From assembly GCA_030148085.1 (NCBI GenBank), contig JASBUF010000061.1, positions 41,736 through 105,735 on the forward strand: 64,000 nt of DNA, given 5' to 3'. The notes beneath the pieces are model-generated. The model saw nothing but the letters and a program-made list of their open reading frames with translations, ran no database searches and was not told where the DNA came from. The position numbers and the translations under genes are program-made. Shown in pieces: positions 39,709 through 48,956 of this stretch (positions are counted from its first letter, which is position 1; each line of letters begins with the position of its first letter). Source of the DNA: Methylophaga sp. (GTDB lineage: Bacteria; Pseudomonadota; Gammaproteobacteria; Nitrosococcales; Methylophagaceae).

Positions 39709-40851
39709 TCACCTGTTCAATAAATGGGTAAAGCGGTTGGCTTCTTTTTCCAACACCTTACCAAGTTGTTCTATCTCTTCGACCGTATTTTGCTGAGAAA
39801 CACTCACGCGAACCGCGCCGAGTGCAATAGGGTCAGGAATGCCCATCGCTGTCAGCACATGGCTTGGCGTTTGTCGACCGGTACCGCAGGCAGAGCCACT
39901 GGACACCGCAAAGCCCTGCTTATCCAGCGACATCAGCATGGTGTCAGAATCAAAGCCCTGCAGAGCAAAAAACGTTGTATTTGGCAGACGCTCGACCTGC
40001 TCAGCAAAAATGGTGATGCCCGGCAGTTGTTTCAAGTGCTGTTCAAACTGGTCACGTAACCGGCGGCAATGAGCCTGATATTCAGGCAAATGCGTGAGGA
40101 CATGTTCTGCAGCGTGACCAAAACCAACAATCGACGCCACGTTCTCGGTGCCGCTGCGTTTATCGTCCTCCTGACCACCGCCTAATACGAAGGCTGGCCA
40201 GTCCAGTTGTTTGGAAACAATCAAGGCGCCAATCCCTTTTGGGCCGCCAAATTTATGTGCTGACAAGGTCAGCATATCGACGCCAGTGGCTTTCATATCA
40301 ATCGGCAACTTACCGGCAGCCTGTACTGCATCGGTCACCAAGGGCACGCCCTTGTCATGGCAGACAGCGGCTAACGCAGCTATATCCTGAATCACGCCGG
40401 TTTCGTTATTGGCCCACATCACCGATACCAGCCGGGTATCGGCATCAATCAGTTCGGCTAACGTTGCTGGCTCGACCAGTCCCTGCTCGTTGACAGGAAT
40501 CATCTCCAGCTCAAAGCCCTGCTTTTGCAGACGACGGGCAGGTTCCAACATCGCCGGATGTTCAATGGCACTGACCAGGACCTTGCCACTGTCATAACGC
40601 TCCGCGACACCGGCAATCACCTGGTTATTGGCTTCAGTACCGCCACTGGTGAAAATTACCTGTGATGGCTCAGCATTAACCAGTTTGGCTACTTGTTGCC
40701 GCGCCTTATCCAAAGCAGCACGGGCATAACGACCAAAGCGGTGCCCACTGGAAGGATTGCCTTGCTGTTGCTGCAGGTATGGCAGCATGACATCAAGTAC
40801 GCCGTCAGCCAGACCAGCCCCGGCATTATTGTCGAGATAGCTAAATGACAT
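39709..40851 (-). CDS. iscS: Cysteine desulfurase
   Basis: 380 residues, PLP-dependent class V aminotransferase fold. Motifs: YLDNNAGAG start, FTSGGTEANNQ, the PLP lysine in LSAHKFGGPKG, and the catalytic cysteine in SSGSACGTGRQTPSHVL. It takes sulfur from cysteine for iron-sulfur clusters and thio-modified tRNA. It lies 13 bases after iscR. At 380 residues it is shorter than E. coli IscS (404), and lacks the long C-terminal tail that contacts IscU. Confidence 0.92.
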   Translation of the reverse strand: MSFSYLDNNAGAGLADGVLDVMLPYLQQQQGNPSSGHRFGRYARAALDKARQQVAKLVNAEPSQVIFTSGGTEANNQVIAGVAERYDSGKVLVSAIEHPAMLEPARRLQKQGFELEMIPVNEQGLVEPATLAELIDADTRLVSVMWANNETGVIQDIAALAAVCHDKGVPLVTDAVQAAGKLPIDMKATGVDMLTLSAHKFGGPKGIGALIVSKQLDWPAFVLGGGQEDDKRSGTENVASIVGFGHAAEHVLTHLPEYQAHCRRLRDQFEQHLKQLPGITIFAEQVERLPNTTFFALQGFDSDTMLMSLDKQGFAVSSGSACGTGRQTPSHVLTAMGIPDPIALGAVRVSVSQQNTVEEIEQLGKVLEKEANRFTHLLNR

Positions 40852-40864
40852 CGTAAAGACCTAC

Positions 40865-41311
40865 TTAGACGACGTCGAAATGAATGACTTTTTCGCCGTT
40901 ACGGTGTTTTTCGTAATTGCTGACGACTTCAGCCAGAGTAATACCCTTCAGGTACATCCGGATCTGATCACTCAGGCTCTGCCATAGCTCATGACTCAGG
41001 CACTGCTCGTCACCATGACAGTTCTGACGTCCTTCACACTGGGTACTATCAACCTTCTCATCTACCGCTGAGATGACATCTAGAACAGTAATGCTCTCAG
41101 CAGTACGACTCAAACGGTAACCGCCACCAGGACCACGTGAACTGCTCACCAAACCCTGCTTTCGCAAACGGGCAAACAATTGCTCGAGATAAGATAGCGA
41201 AATGCCCTGACGCTCAGAGATATCCGCCAGCGTGATCGCACCCACCCCATAATTCAGGCTAAGGTCGAGCATTGCTGTGACTGCGTAGCGTCCTTTGGTG
41301 GTCAAACGCAT
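40865..41311 (-). CDS. iscR: Iron-sulfur cluster regulator IscR
   Basis: 148 residues of the Rrf2 family. The N-terminal winged helix ([17 protein letters not shown]) is followed by the cluster motif [13 protein letters not shown] (C-x5-C-x5-C) with the histidine of CLSHELW, matching the ligands of IscR. It senses iron-sulfur status and represses its own operon when loaded. A matching IscR box overlaps its promoter. Confidence 0.97.
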   Translation of the reverse strand: MRLTTKGRYAVTAMLDLSLNYGVGAITLADISERQGISLSYLEQLFARLRKQGLVSSSRGPGGGYRLSRTAESITVLDVISAVDEKVDSTQCEGRQNCHGDEQCLSHELWQSLSDQIRMYLKGITLAEVVSNYEKHRNGEKVIHFDVV

Positions 41312-41341
41312 GTTTTAATCCAGAGAAAAATCAATCCGCTA

Positions 41342-41369
41342 AGTGTACATGCCTGACTATTTTAGTCAA
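41342..41369 (-). promoter_or_regulatory. iscR promoter
   Basis: On the minus strand TTGACT and TACACT are spaced by 16 bases. The -35 is inside the IscR box and close to the cysE stop codon. Confidence 0.6.
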
Positions 41370-41373
41370 CTTT
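41349..41373. promoter_or_regulatory. Type 1 IscR binding site over the end of cysE
   Basis: Read on the minus strand, the 25 bases match the type 1 IscR consensus at 23 positions, including the GACT and AGTC half-sites five bases apart. The box covers the iscR -35 and includes the TAA stop of cysE. This places autorepression of the isc operon by cluster-loaded IscR. Confidence 0.85.
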
Positions 41374-42153
41374 TGACTCGTCACTGTCTTTGGCAATATC
41401 GCAGTTATCCAGCTCTGGCATAAGCTCACTGTCCGGTACCTCGCCACCGAGGCGTTTGATGGTCTCGCACATACCGTCGACACGTTTATCCATCGCCTGA
41501 ATATGCTCGATCAAACCGTGAATCGCTGTCGCTACAGGGTCATTATTTTTGCTGGATGTACCATAAGCATCAAAACCAACAGACTGAGCCAGTTTGTGCT
41601 GCTGTTTTTCATCTTCGGTCATCTGCGTTTTGACCACGCGGCCAGGCACACCGACGACAGTGTCACCCGATGCGACATCTTTCACCACCACGGCGTTTGA
41701 GCCTACACGGGCACCATCATGTAACTTGATTGGGCCAAGCACTTTGGCACCGGCGCCAACTACAATATTGTTGCCCAGCGTCGGGTGACGTTTACCTTCT
41801 TTCCATGACGTACCGCCCAGCGTTACACCATGGTAGAGCGTGCAGTCATCACCAATCTCTGCCGTTTCACCAATCACCACGCCCATACCGTGGTCAATAA
41901 AAAAGCGACGGCCGATTTTGGCTCCCGGATGAATTTCAATACCAGTTATCCAACGGCCCAGTGTTGAAATAAACTTGGCTAGCCACTTCCAGTTTTTTTG
42001 CCACAGCCAGTGATTGAGCCGATGCAGTTGCACGGCATGGACACCGGGATAAGTGGTGACAATCTCGAACACATTCCGTGCTGCCGGATCACGCTCAAAG
42101 ACGCAGTTAATATCTTCCTTAATTCGGGCCCAACGGCTGATTTGTTCAGTCAT
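41362..42153 (-). CDS. cysE: Serine O-acetyltransferase
   Basis: 263 residues from the ATG at 42153, preceded by GAGGAA. An N-terminal helical region leads into left-handed beta-helix hexapeptide repeats, with [16 protein letters not shown] and [11 protein letters not shown] as the active-site region. It makes O-acetylserine for cysteine. A C-terminal extension of about 60 residues follows the usual end. The next gene downstream, iscR, starts an iron-sulfur operon that uses cysteine. Its stop lies in the IscR box. Confidence 0.95.
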   Translation of the reverse strand: MTEQISRWARIKEDINCVFERDPAARNVFEIVTTYPGVHAVQLHRLNHWLWQKNWKWLAKFISTLGRWITGIEIHPGAKIGRRFFIDHGMGVVIGETAEIGDDCTLYHGVTLGGTSWKEGKRHPTLGNNIVVGAGAKVLGPIKLHDGARVGSNAVVVKDVASGDTVVGVPGRVVKTQMTEDEKQQHKLAQSVGFDAYGTSSKNNDPVATAIHGLIEHIQAMDKRVDGMCETIKRLGGEVPDSELMPELDNCDIAKDSDESKVD

Positions 42154-42883
42154 TTGTGTTCCTCGCTTTGGTCTCGGCGGCACGTAAAATGCCGTGCAAA
42201 ATCTGTAACTCGTTGCGATCCAGATCCGCACGGTTGAATAAACGGCGTAGTCGACGCATCAAATACTTCGGGTTTTCCGGATCGAGAAAACCAATTGCCA
42301 TCAAAGACCGTTCAAAATGCTCATACAAATGGGACAGATCATCGGCGGTAATTGCTTCTCGCTCTTCCCCTATTCTGCCGAACTCAATGGTCGGTTTAAA
42401 ACTCATCCGCAGTTCATAGGCAACCACTTGTACTGCTGCCGCCAGATTCAATGAACTGTAATCCGGGTTTGCCGGAATGTTCACTAGATACTGACAACGG
42501 TCCAACTCCTCATTCGACAGACCGGAGTGTTCGCGTCCGAATACAATAGCTATTTGGGTGTTGTCATCGAATTTTTCAAGCTCTTCGACAGCCTGACGTG
42601 GATTCATCACCGGCACATGTAAGTGACGCAGGCGCGCACTCAAGGCAAATGCATAATGACAGCCGGACAAAGCCGACTCGAGAGTCTCATGCACGACGGC
42701 CTTGTGCAAAATATCATCGGCACCGGAGGCACGTGCCGTCGCTTCTGCACTGGGATAGATTTTCGGTGCGACCAAATGCAGGTTCGTCAACCCCATGGTT
42801 TTCATCGCCCGCGCTGCAGCACCAATATTGCCGGGGTGAGTTGTCCCCACCAGCACGAAGCGGATGTTATCCAATGAGGTCAT
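42146..42883 (-). CDS. trmJ: tRNA (cytidine/uridine-2'-O-)-methyltransferase
   Basis: 245 residues of the SPOUT family, from the ATG at 42883 ([21 protein letters not shown]). Motifs: [25 protein letters not shown], and [13 protein letters not shown] near the knot. TrmJ methylates the ribose at position 32 of tRNA. It overlaps cysE by 8 bases and queA by 17, so these genes are one operon. Note that queA and trmJ are both tRNA modification genes. Confidence 0.95.
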   Translation of the reverse strand: MTSLDNIRFVLVGTTHPGNIGAAARAMKTMGLTNLHLVAPKIYPSAEATARASGADDILHKAVVHETLESALSGCHYAFALSARLRHLHVPVMNPRQAVEELEKFDDNTQIAIVFGREHSGLSNEELDRCQYLVNIPANPDYSSLNLAAAVQVVAYELRMSFKPTIEFGRIGEEREAITADDLSHLYEHFERSLMAIGFLDPENPKYLMRRLRRLFNRADLDRNELQILHGILRAAETKARNTND

Positions 42884-43910
42884 TCGTATTCCTTGTAATG
42901 AACATGGCGTCGCCATAGCTGAAAAAACGGTAGTGCTGCTCAATAGCATGCAGGTAGGCATTCATGATGTGTTCCTTGCCAGCAAATGCTGAAACCAGCA
43001 TCAGCAAGGTTGACTCTGATAAATGGAAATTGGTGACCATCGCATCAACGCTTTTGAACTGGTAACCGGGATAGATAAAGATATCCGTCTCCCCTTCAAA
43101 CGGCTGAATCTCACCAGACTGGGAAGCACTTTCCAAAGCCCTAACGCTGGTCGTACCCACCGCAATTACTCGACCGCCTCTGGCTCTGGCGGCTTTTACC
43201 TGCTCACACACCTTGGCTGGTACATCGATGACTTCACTGTGCATCTGATGAGTAGTCACATCATCAACACGTACTGGCTGGAATGTGCCTGCACCAACAT
43301 GCAAGGTCAACTGCGCGGTTTCAATACCGGCTTCTTCCAATCGCTTCAGCATAACATCATCAAAATGCAGGCCCGCTGTCGGCGCCGCTACTGCACCAAT
43401 GTGCTGCGCATAAACGGTTTGATAACGCTCCAGATCGGCGCGATCCACTTCGCGTTCAATATAAGGGGGTAGTGGCAGACGACCAAACTGTTCTAGGGTG
43501 TCGACTACCGAGGTAGTGTCAGTAAAGCGGAGCTCAAATAACCCGCCCTGTCTGCCTAAGACCTCAACTTCAACCTGATTTTCGAGTAGTAACTTACGAC
43601 CTTCTCCAGGTGATTTACTGCTGCGAACATGAGCCAAAACACGTTCATGGTCCAGCACGCGCTCCACCAGCACCTCGACCTTACCGCCACTGTCTTTTTG
43701 TCCCAACAGGCGGGCTGGCATCACTTTGGTATTGTTGAATACCAGCAGATCTTCTGGCTTAAGCAAGTCCAGCAAATCAGTAAACTGTAAATCCTGCAGT
43801 GCACCGCTGTTACCATTCAAAGCCAGTAATCGACTGGCAGAACGTTGTTCAGACGGGTATTGAGCTATCAGCTCTTCAGGCAGGTCAAATCGGAAGTCAC
43901 TCGTTTTCAT
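42867..43910 (-). CDS. queA: tRNA preQ1(34) S-adenosylmethionine ribosyltransferase-isomerase
   Basis: 347 residues, the family length. Begins [19 protein letters not shown], with [42 protein letters not shown], and [11 protein letters not shown]. It transfers a ribosyl moiety of S-adenosylmethionine to preQ1 in queuosine synthesis. Likely the first gene of the transcript running to cysE or iscA. Confidence 0.97.
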   Translation of the reverse strand: MKTSDFRFDLPEELIAQYPSEQRSASRLLALNGNSGALQDLQFTDLLDLLKPEDLLVFNNTKVMPARLLGQKDSGGKVEVLVERVLDHERVLAHVRSSKSPGEGRKLLLENQVEVEVLGRQGGLFELRFTDTTSVVDTLEQFGRLPLPPYIEREVDRADLERYQTVYAQHIGAVAAPTAGLHFDDVMLKRLEEAGIETAQLTLHVGAGTFQPVRVDDVTTHQMHSEVIDVPAKVCEQVKAARARGGRVIAVGTTSVRALESASQSGEIQPFEGETDIFIYPGYQFKSVDAMVTNFHLSESTLLMLVSAFAGKEHIMNAYLHAIEQHYRFFSYGDAMFITRNTNDLIG

Positions 43911-44045
43911 GGCGCGATCATAGCAGAATGCGCACCCAAAAATTCCGCCGATAAGCCTTAATCAGGAATAAGTGAAACTAACAAACTGACTTTATTAGCG
44001 ACACCCGCACACACTTCGGAGACAGCAACAGCAAAGACATCAGGA

Positions 44046-44915
44046 CTATGAGCGTGATAACTGATCAACACGAAGTTGCACACTATCCTGCAAGGCCAAC
44101 AATTGCTCTATCTGTTCTTCATTCAAATCAAGCGCATCCAGAGCGTCCAGTTCCATCAGAGTCTCTTCATCATCTTCAGCCCCGATATCCAGCATATAGG
44201 TTGCAAACCGTGCTGCAGAATGCACTGCGGCAGCGACGCCAAAAGCCGAATCATTCTTATCTAAATCCTGATACGGTTTGATGGCGTTGATAATCGCCGC
44301 TGGCATTTTCCAGCGTATAACAACCAACTCACTGACAGACTGGCTATATTTTTTCTCCAGGCGATGGACCAGTTCAGGTGTCACGTTAATCCCTTTTTGG
44401 CTGGCCAACTCCATCAGCGTCTGCAATACCGCCGGTCTTCCTATCGAATGTAACAGACCCGCCAGAAAGGCAGTCTCTTGCTCCAGATGAGCCTGACGCG
44501 CAATTTCTTTGGACCACAAGGAGGTTGCCAGAGCATGTTGCCAATTAAACTCAACATAATCCTCATAGCCCGGCGTATTGAACAGCTTCGCGCCAAGCAC
44601 GGCAGCAAGGGCAATTTCACAAATGACATTCATGCCCAGCCGGGCAACGGCCTGTTGTAGCGAAGTGAGATTTGCCATAGGAGTGTAGGCCACGGAGTTG
44701 GCAATCCGCATCACATGACCGGCCAACGACTGATCGCCTTGAATAAGCTCTGCCATTTGGGCTGCACTGGCTTCGGGGTCCTGCGTTAAGGACAGCGCCC
44801 GATTTGCCACTTCCGGCAGCATGGGAACCTCAACAAAGCCCTCCAAAATGGCTTCTCTCAACCCTTCCTCAAGACTCTTTAAGGCGAATAGTTCAGGACT
44901 AGAACTGACATGCAT
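44046..44915 (-). CDS. HDOD domain protein
   Basis: 289 residues with an HDOD domain, a metal-free relative of HD phosphohydrolases: LPEVANRALSLTQDPEASAAQMAELIQGDQ, LAGHVMRIANSVAY and AFLAGLLHSIGR are typical. HDOD proteins often act in signalling with cyclic di-GMP or in stress. It lacks other domains. The ORF is preceded by 160 bases before the tRNA-Leu gene. Confidence 0.9.
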   Translation of the reverse strand: MHVSSSPELFALKSLEEGLREAILEGFVEVPMLPEVANRALSLTQDPEASAAQMAELIQGDQSLAGHVMRIANSVAYTPMANLTSLQQAVARLGMNVICEIALAAVLGAKLFNTPGYEDYVEFNWQHALATSLWSKEIARQAHLEQETAFLAGLLHSIGRPAVLQTLMELASQKGINVTPELVHRLEKKYSQSVSELVVIRWKMPAAIINAIKPYQDLDKNDSAFGVAAAVHSAARFATYMLDIGAEDDEETLMELDALDALDLNEEQIEQLLALQDSVQLRVDQLSRS

Positions 44916-45033
44916 GGCTCAACGATATCCCCGGTTTTTCTGACAACAGTATGAGTCTGTCCTGTCAAGGGCTGTAGGGTCAAGCGCTGAATCACGCAAA
45001 AAGTGAATAACATCACAAGCCTTAAAATAAGAC

Positions 45034-45062
45034 TTCACTTAGCCTGCCATAGTCGTTATAAT
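45034..45062 (+). promoter_or_regulatory. Promoter of the tRNA-Leu gene
   Basis: TTCACT and a perfect TATAAT are spaced by 17 bases, with the tRNA starting 14 bases after the -10. Confidence 0.75.
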
Positions 45063-45076
45063 CTCGCGTCTTGGTT

Positions 45077-45163
45077 GCCGGGGTGGCGGAACTGGTAGAC
45101 GCGCCGGATTCAAAATCCGGTTGGGGAAACTCAGTGTGGGTTCGATTCCCACCCTCGGTACCA
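45077..45163 (+). tRNA. tRNA-Leu(CAA)
   Basis: 87 bases ending in an encoded CCA. The anticodon stem-loop is CCGGA TTCAAAA TCCGG with anticodon CAA, the T arm contains GGTTCGATTCC, and the long variable arm marks a class II leucine tRNA. The acceptor pair 1-72 is G-U. Its 3' end is the probable attachment site of the integrase gene that follows. Confidence 0.95.
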
Positions 45164-45267
45164 ACTTTCTCTTCTTGAACAAATTCTCCAGATCTACTGA
45201 TATCAACAGTTTCCGAGCATATTGAAACGTCAGCATGGTGCTAACGTGTGCAGGAAAAGTAGCCATT

Positions 45268-45301
45268 TTGGTACAGAAACTGTACCAATAACTGGTACAT
45301 G
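45268..45301. other. Dyad and repeated half-site upstream of the integrase
   Basis: TTGGTACAG and CTGTACCAA form a perfect nine-base inverted repeat with an AAA spacer, and another CTGGTACA lies a few bases further. It is 47 bases upstream of the integrase start and shares GTACCAA with the 3' end of the tRNA. It may be an operator or an integrase arm site. Confidence 0.5.
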
Positions 45302-45334
45302 GCTTATTGGTGACTCACAAAAAAGGAGTCAACA

Positions 45335-46921
45335 GTGCCGGTTAAACGTAATGGTATTTTCTACTACAGAAGAGCCATCCCCTCAGATCTCGTTCAACAA
45401 CTTCACTGTCACGAAGTTAAAGTTTCATTGAAGACTCGCGAGCGTATTACTGCTTTGCAACGCGAGGTACTCTGTGATATTAAATTCATGCTCTTAATCA
45501 AGGAAGCGAGACAAGGCATGAAATTCCCGAACGGATTCTCCTCTCAATTTGAGACTATTACCAAAACAAAAACCCATAAAAACGGCACCCAGGTTACACA
45601 AACAACCAAAACCGTCGATCCCAGAGTCATCAAAGCTTTTCAAGACGCTGGACTCACCCCTGATGAGATAGCAGGCTTAACCAAAATATTCCTTGAATCG
45701 ACCAGTGAAGAAGCTTCTGCTGTCGTTTCATCTAACTCATCAGATAAACCGCTCTATTCCACAACGTTGGGTGATTTCGTCCAGAGGTACCAGAAAGATT
45801 ACGAAATAATCAACAAAGTACCTCTAGACCCTCGTGTCGTGACTCGTTTGCGGAGACTAATTGAAATCATTGATCCAGGTCAGCCACTTGCTAGCTTTAC
45901 TCTAGAACAAGCAGGTCGTGTAAGAGACATGATTTCAGACTTACCAAATAAAAACCGTAAATACGAGAAGCTAACAGTTAGCCAAGCCATCGCAGCAGCT
46001 AACAAAGATGACCCTGCTTATAACAGATTAACCGCGAAAACCATTAACGATTATATGGAAACTTATCGCGCGCTCTTCAAAAAAGCGATTGCTGACAAAG
46101 TCTACCCAGATCACACCAATCCGTTTCAACACATTCGTGTTGCAGCTAGAGGGAGCCAGGCAAGAGCAGAGGCTAAACGACGAGCTGAAGCGAGACATCA
46201 GCCATTCTCAGCGGATGATCTGCAAAACATGTACACCACTGATCTGCATTTACACTTTGGTTCAAGCAACCTTCATGAGAATTTTAAGTATTGGCTCCCC
46301 CTGCTTGGGCTGCTCACAGGAAGTCGTATGTCTCAACTTGCATCCCTTTACTGCGTCGACATTCGATCTGAAGATGGCATCAACGTCATCGACTTTAATG
46401 AGGCTACTTCTGACAAAGTTGTTAAAACCGGAGCGTCAATCCGCCTCGTTCCCATGCATCCTCTGCTAGAGAGATTGGGGCTGATCGAGTTCAGCCAAAA
46501 AGTTCGTGAAGCAGGCCATGATAGACTTTTCCCTGAACTCAGCAGTTTCAGTCGAGGGTCGTATGCCAAGCGATTTGAAGAATGGTTCAATCGGCGGTTA
46601 CTTGTTGATGTCGGAGTAAGAAAAGAAAAATTGGAACGCGGTAAGAGCTTCCATTCATTCAGAGCCACACTCCTTGATCTACTCAAGCAGGCTGGTATCG
46701 AGGAATCACAAAGAAATCAAATCATAGGCTGGAGCCGTAATGGTAAAGAAGGTAACAAGCTTGTTCGTGATCATTATGACTCAGCTAACCTGGAGTTAAT
46801 GAAAGCTGCATTAGAGAAACTAGTGCTACCCGACATATTTAATGAGCTCCCAACATTTCCTTATGATACTGACCTTAAATTTGAACGTCCGATTGTTAAT
46901 CAACACACCGATAAAAATTAG
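45335..46921 (+). CDS. Tyrosine integrase with DUF6538 N-terminus
   Basis: 528 residues, GTG start with a good ribosome-binding site (AAAAGGAG). The N-terminal part, RNGIFYYRRAIPSDL, is the DUF6538 type; a core-binding region is at about 150-260; the catalytic domain has R331 (TGSRMSQL), H440 and R443 (SFHSFRA), and nucleophile Y481 (VRDHYDS). The usual second box IxGH reads IIGWSRNG, with Trp in place of His, tolerated in some relatives. It lies 171 bases from the tRNA-Leu end and points away from it, the layout of an island integrase. Confidence 0.95.
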   Translation: MPVKRNGIFYYRRAIPSDLVQQLHCHEVKVSLKTRERITALQREVLCDIKFMLLIKEARQGMKFPNGFSSQFETITKTKTHKNGTQVTQTTKTVDPRVIKAFQDAGLTPDEIAGLTKIFLESTSEEASAVVSSNSSDKPLYSTTLGDFVQRYQKDYEIINKVPLDPRVVTRLRRLIEIIDPGQPLASFTLEQAGRVRDMISDLPNKNRKYEKLTVSQAIAAANKDDPAYNRLTAKTINDYMETYRALFKKAIADKVYPDHTNPFQHIRVAARGSQARAEAKRRAEARHQPFSADDLQNMYTTDLHLHFGSSNLHENFKYWLPLLGLLTGSRMSQLASLYCVDIRSEDGINVIDFNEATSDKVVKTGASIRLVPMHPLLERLGLIEFSQKVREAGHDRLFPELSSFSRGSYAKRFEEWFNRRLLVDVGVRKEKLERGKSFHSFRATLLDLLKQAGIEESQRNQIIGWSRNGKEGNKLVRDHYDSANLELMKAALEKLVLPDIFNELPTFPYDTDLKFERPIVNQHTDKN

Positions 46922-46941
46922 TTAATAGGTTGACCACAGAT

Positions 46942-47083
46942 GGATACCCATTCGTTACATCAAAACTTTTAAGCGTTACAAAAGGATTGATGCCCCCATA
47001 CTTACTCGAGTAAGTATGGGGGTGTTGTCAGTGCTAAGGCACTGTATCGGGCAGGATGCCTGATAAAACACCAACGGGTATCC
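46942..47083. other. Nest of hairpins between the two recombinase genes
   Basis: GGATACCC at 46942 and GGGTATCC at 47076 can pair and enclose three hairpins: a perfect 30-base palindrome (CCCCCATACTTACTC with its complement) at 46993-47022, a six-pair stem (CAGTGC/GCACTG) about 47029-47044, and an imperfect stem around 47045-47065. Such multi-branched structure could be a recombination site or a structured RNA. No coding potential. Confidence 0.6.
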
Positions 47084-47117
47084 CCCTCAGGGCAACCAAA
47101 ATGGAGAAGGAACTCCC

Positions 47118-47945
47118 ATGCAAAATTCAACATTGATTGAGTACCTCAATCTTGCTCAACACTTCATCAACACGCATTTTGATGAAGATCCTGAAATAGA
47201 ATCTATTATCCAAAAACTACTGGAAGTTGCTGCGAATTACCGCCCTGCTTACTGGCGGCGTCTCAGGCGAAGTCTGACCCTATATTTATTGAAACAACAC
47301 AAACTGGTAGAGGCCAAGCGTATTCGTTCACTCACCAACCCAACGACTCAGCAAGAAGGAAATTCCTCAAAGAAACCCAAACAACGTCGAGTCAAAAGAG
47401 TCACTGAAAAAGACCATGCTAAACTAATTCAACACCTGAAAGATGTTGGTGATTTACCTTGCCTTTCTGCAGTGATGATTGTTGAGATAACTGGATGCCG
47501 GCCAGCAGAATTGAGTTCGATTAGCTTACTTGGGAACCAAATCATTCATATCACCGGCGCAAAAAAAATTGAGGAGGTTCGTGGCTGCGACCGAATGCTC
47601 AAACTCTCCGAAAAGTCATATGCCATTGTTGAGCTATTGTTACCTCATATCCATCACGATGATCAGAGTAAGACCACTGACATAAGTCGGATTCAGCGGC
47701 GCTTGCAACGACATGTCAAAAAACTCTGGCCCAAGCGGAAGGCGCATATTTCCCTATATAGTTACCGACATCAAATGGGTGCGAACCTCAAGGCAACTGG
47801 TATAAATATAAATGAAATATCCAGCATCATGGGTCACAAAAGCACAAGCTCAATCTCGGTCTATGGTGATTCACGCACAGCAATGCCTTTAACTCCACCA
47901 AGGCTCTGCCAAGAAAATGCTCAGAAACGCAGCCTGTCAGCTTAA
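47118..47945 (+). CDS. Second tyrosine recombinase
   Basis: 275 residues. Catalytic residues are present: R128 (TGCRPAEL), H240 in IMGHKS, R217 (YSYRHQ) and nucleophile Y249 (SVYGDSR). It is short, with an N-terminal helical part of about 95 residues and no typical SAM-like core-binding region that I can name. A ribosome-binding site (GGAGAAGGA) precedes the ATG. It lies downstream of the hairpin nest. Probably a partner of the main integrase or a resolvase-like enzyme. Confidence 0.9.
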   Translation: MQNSTLIEYLNLAQHFINTHFDEDPEIESIIQKLLEVAANYRPAYWRRLRRSLTLYLLKQHKLVEAKRIRSLTNPTTQQEGNSSKKPKQRRVKRVTEKDHAKLIQHLKDVGDLPCLSAVMIVEITGCRPAELSSISLLGNQIIHITGAKKIEEVRGCDRMLKLSEKSYAIVELLLPHIHHDDQSKTTDISRIQRRLQRHVKKLWPKRKAHISLYSYRHQMGANLKATGININEISSIMGHKSTSSISVYGDSRTAMPLTPPRLCQENAQKRSLSA

Positions 47946-48035
47946 AATCCCATTAAGTTACATCCAGAGTGAAACACGTCTGCTTTCAAACTTTAATTTA
48001 GGAGTCAGCATGTAATTTTGTGCCCCTCACATACT

Positions 48036-48956
48036 TTAAGCCTTTGCTCGTCTGGGTCTGGAGACAATAAAAACAGAACGCGGTCGGTAGTTCACAACCC
48101 AACCAATCTCATTGAGCCTGTTCAAACCACCTTTAATAGCTTTTATGTGGTTTCTGGTCACTTCACTAGGCTTTATATCAAACATCTTTTTTGCGAGCGT
48201 GGTGAGCGAGTGTGGAGTTGAGACATTACCTTGACTCACGGACTGGCTGAAATAAGCATGCATCAGTGATGAGATTTCTGAATATTTGCCAACTTTGAGT
48301 AGGTGTTGTTCACCAAGATAAATAACGGTGAAAGGAGTAAATTGATCACTGTTCAAGTTGAGACAACTTTTTATCCCCTCAATGACTAGCCAGTGAAAAC
48401 TAACCCTTATCGTGCTAAGTCCATCTTCACTATCGACACTTATCAATGGTCCCGATTCACTTTCATCGCAAACGCGAAAGTTGGTGTCTTGGAGTAACTG
48501 TAGTGATTTTTTGAGATCCGAATAATTGCTTTTGATGGCACTAATACGCTTGATATCAGATATTCTGACCCCATCAAGAAATGGCTCTTCATCGCCCAGA
48601 GCTATTCCACTTTCCATGAGCATGGATATCAATGCAAGTAAAACTCTAAGCTCCCTGACTCCAAGTTTACTATGTGAGAGCACTGTATATATCTCACCCT
48701 GAAACTTTCTTGTTGCGACAAGAATTTCGTCAGCACGCTTACCAGCTTTGAATATGTCCACGGGAAAACAAGCCGGGAGAATGGCGTAAGACATCCCCTT
48801 TGCATAGCAACCATCAGCTGCTTCGGTGCATCGTGACTTCGAGTTCAGTCCTTCACTATTTTTAGTGTGCCTTGGTGACGAAGCGATAACACCATTGATA
48901 CGACGATTTCTTAAGTGCTGTTCTAGGCTTTTCAGCCCCTGTGATGTTGTATTCAT
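48036..48956 (-). CDS. Probable replication initiator-like winged-helix protein
   Basis: 306 residues with a ribosome-binding site (AAAGGA) before the ATG at 48956. The C-terminal part, with LTTLAKKMFDIKPSEVTRNHIKAI and GLNRLNEIGWVVNY, looks like the winged-helix domain of plasmid initiators such as TrfA and RepA. The middle part also reads as a mixed alpha/beta fold. The identification rests on this pattern only. The 320 bases upstream carry repeats, which fits an initiator next to its origin. It faces away from the recombinase genes. Confidence 0.5.
   Translation of the reverse strand: MNTTSQGLKSLEQHLRNRRINGVIASSPRHTKNSEGLNSKSRCTEAADGCYAKGMSYAILPACFPVDIFKAGKRADEILVATRKFQGEIYTVLSHSKLGVRELRVLLALISMLMESGIALGDEEPFLDGVRISDIKRISAIKSNYSDLKKSLQLLQDTNFRVCDESESGPLISVDSEDGLSTIRVSFHWLVIEGIKSCLNLNSDQFTPFTVIYLGEQHLLKVGKYSEISSLMHAYFSQSVSQGNVSTPHSLTTLAKKMFDIKPSEVTRNHIKAIKGGLNRLNEIGWVVNYRPRSVFIVSRPRRAKA

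Noticed and set aside
39709..41311. iscR-iscS-iscA as a SUF operon
   Set aside because: No sufB, sufC or sufD-like sequence is next to it, and the A-type carrier reads as IscA.
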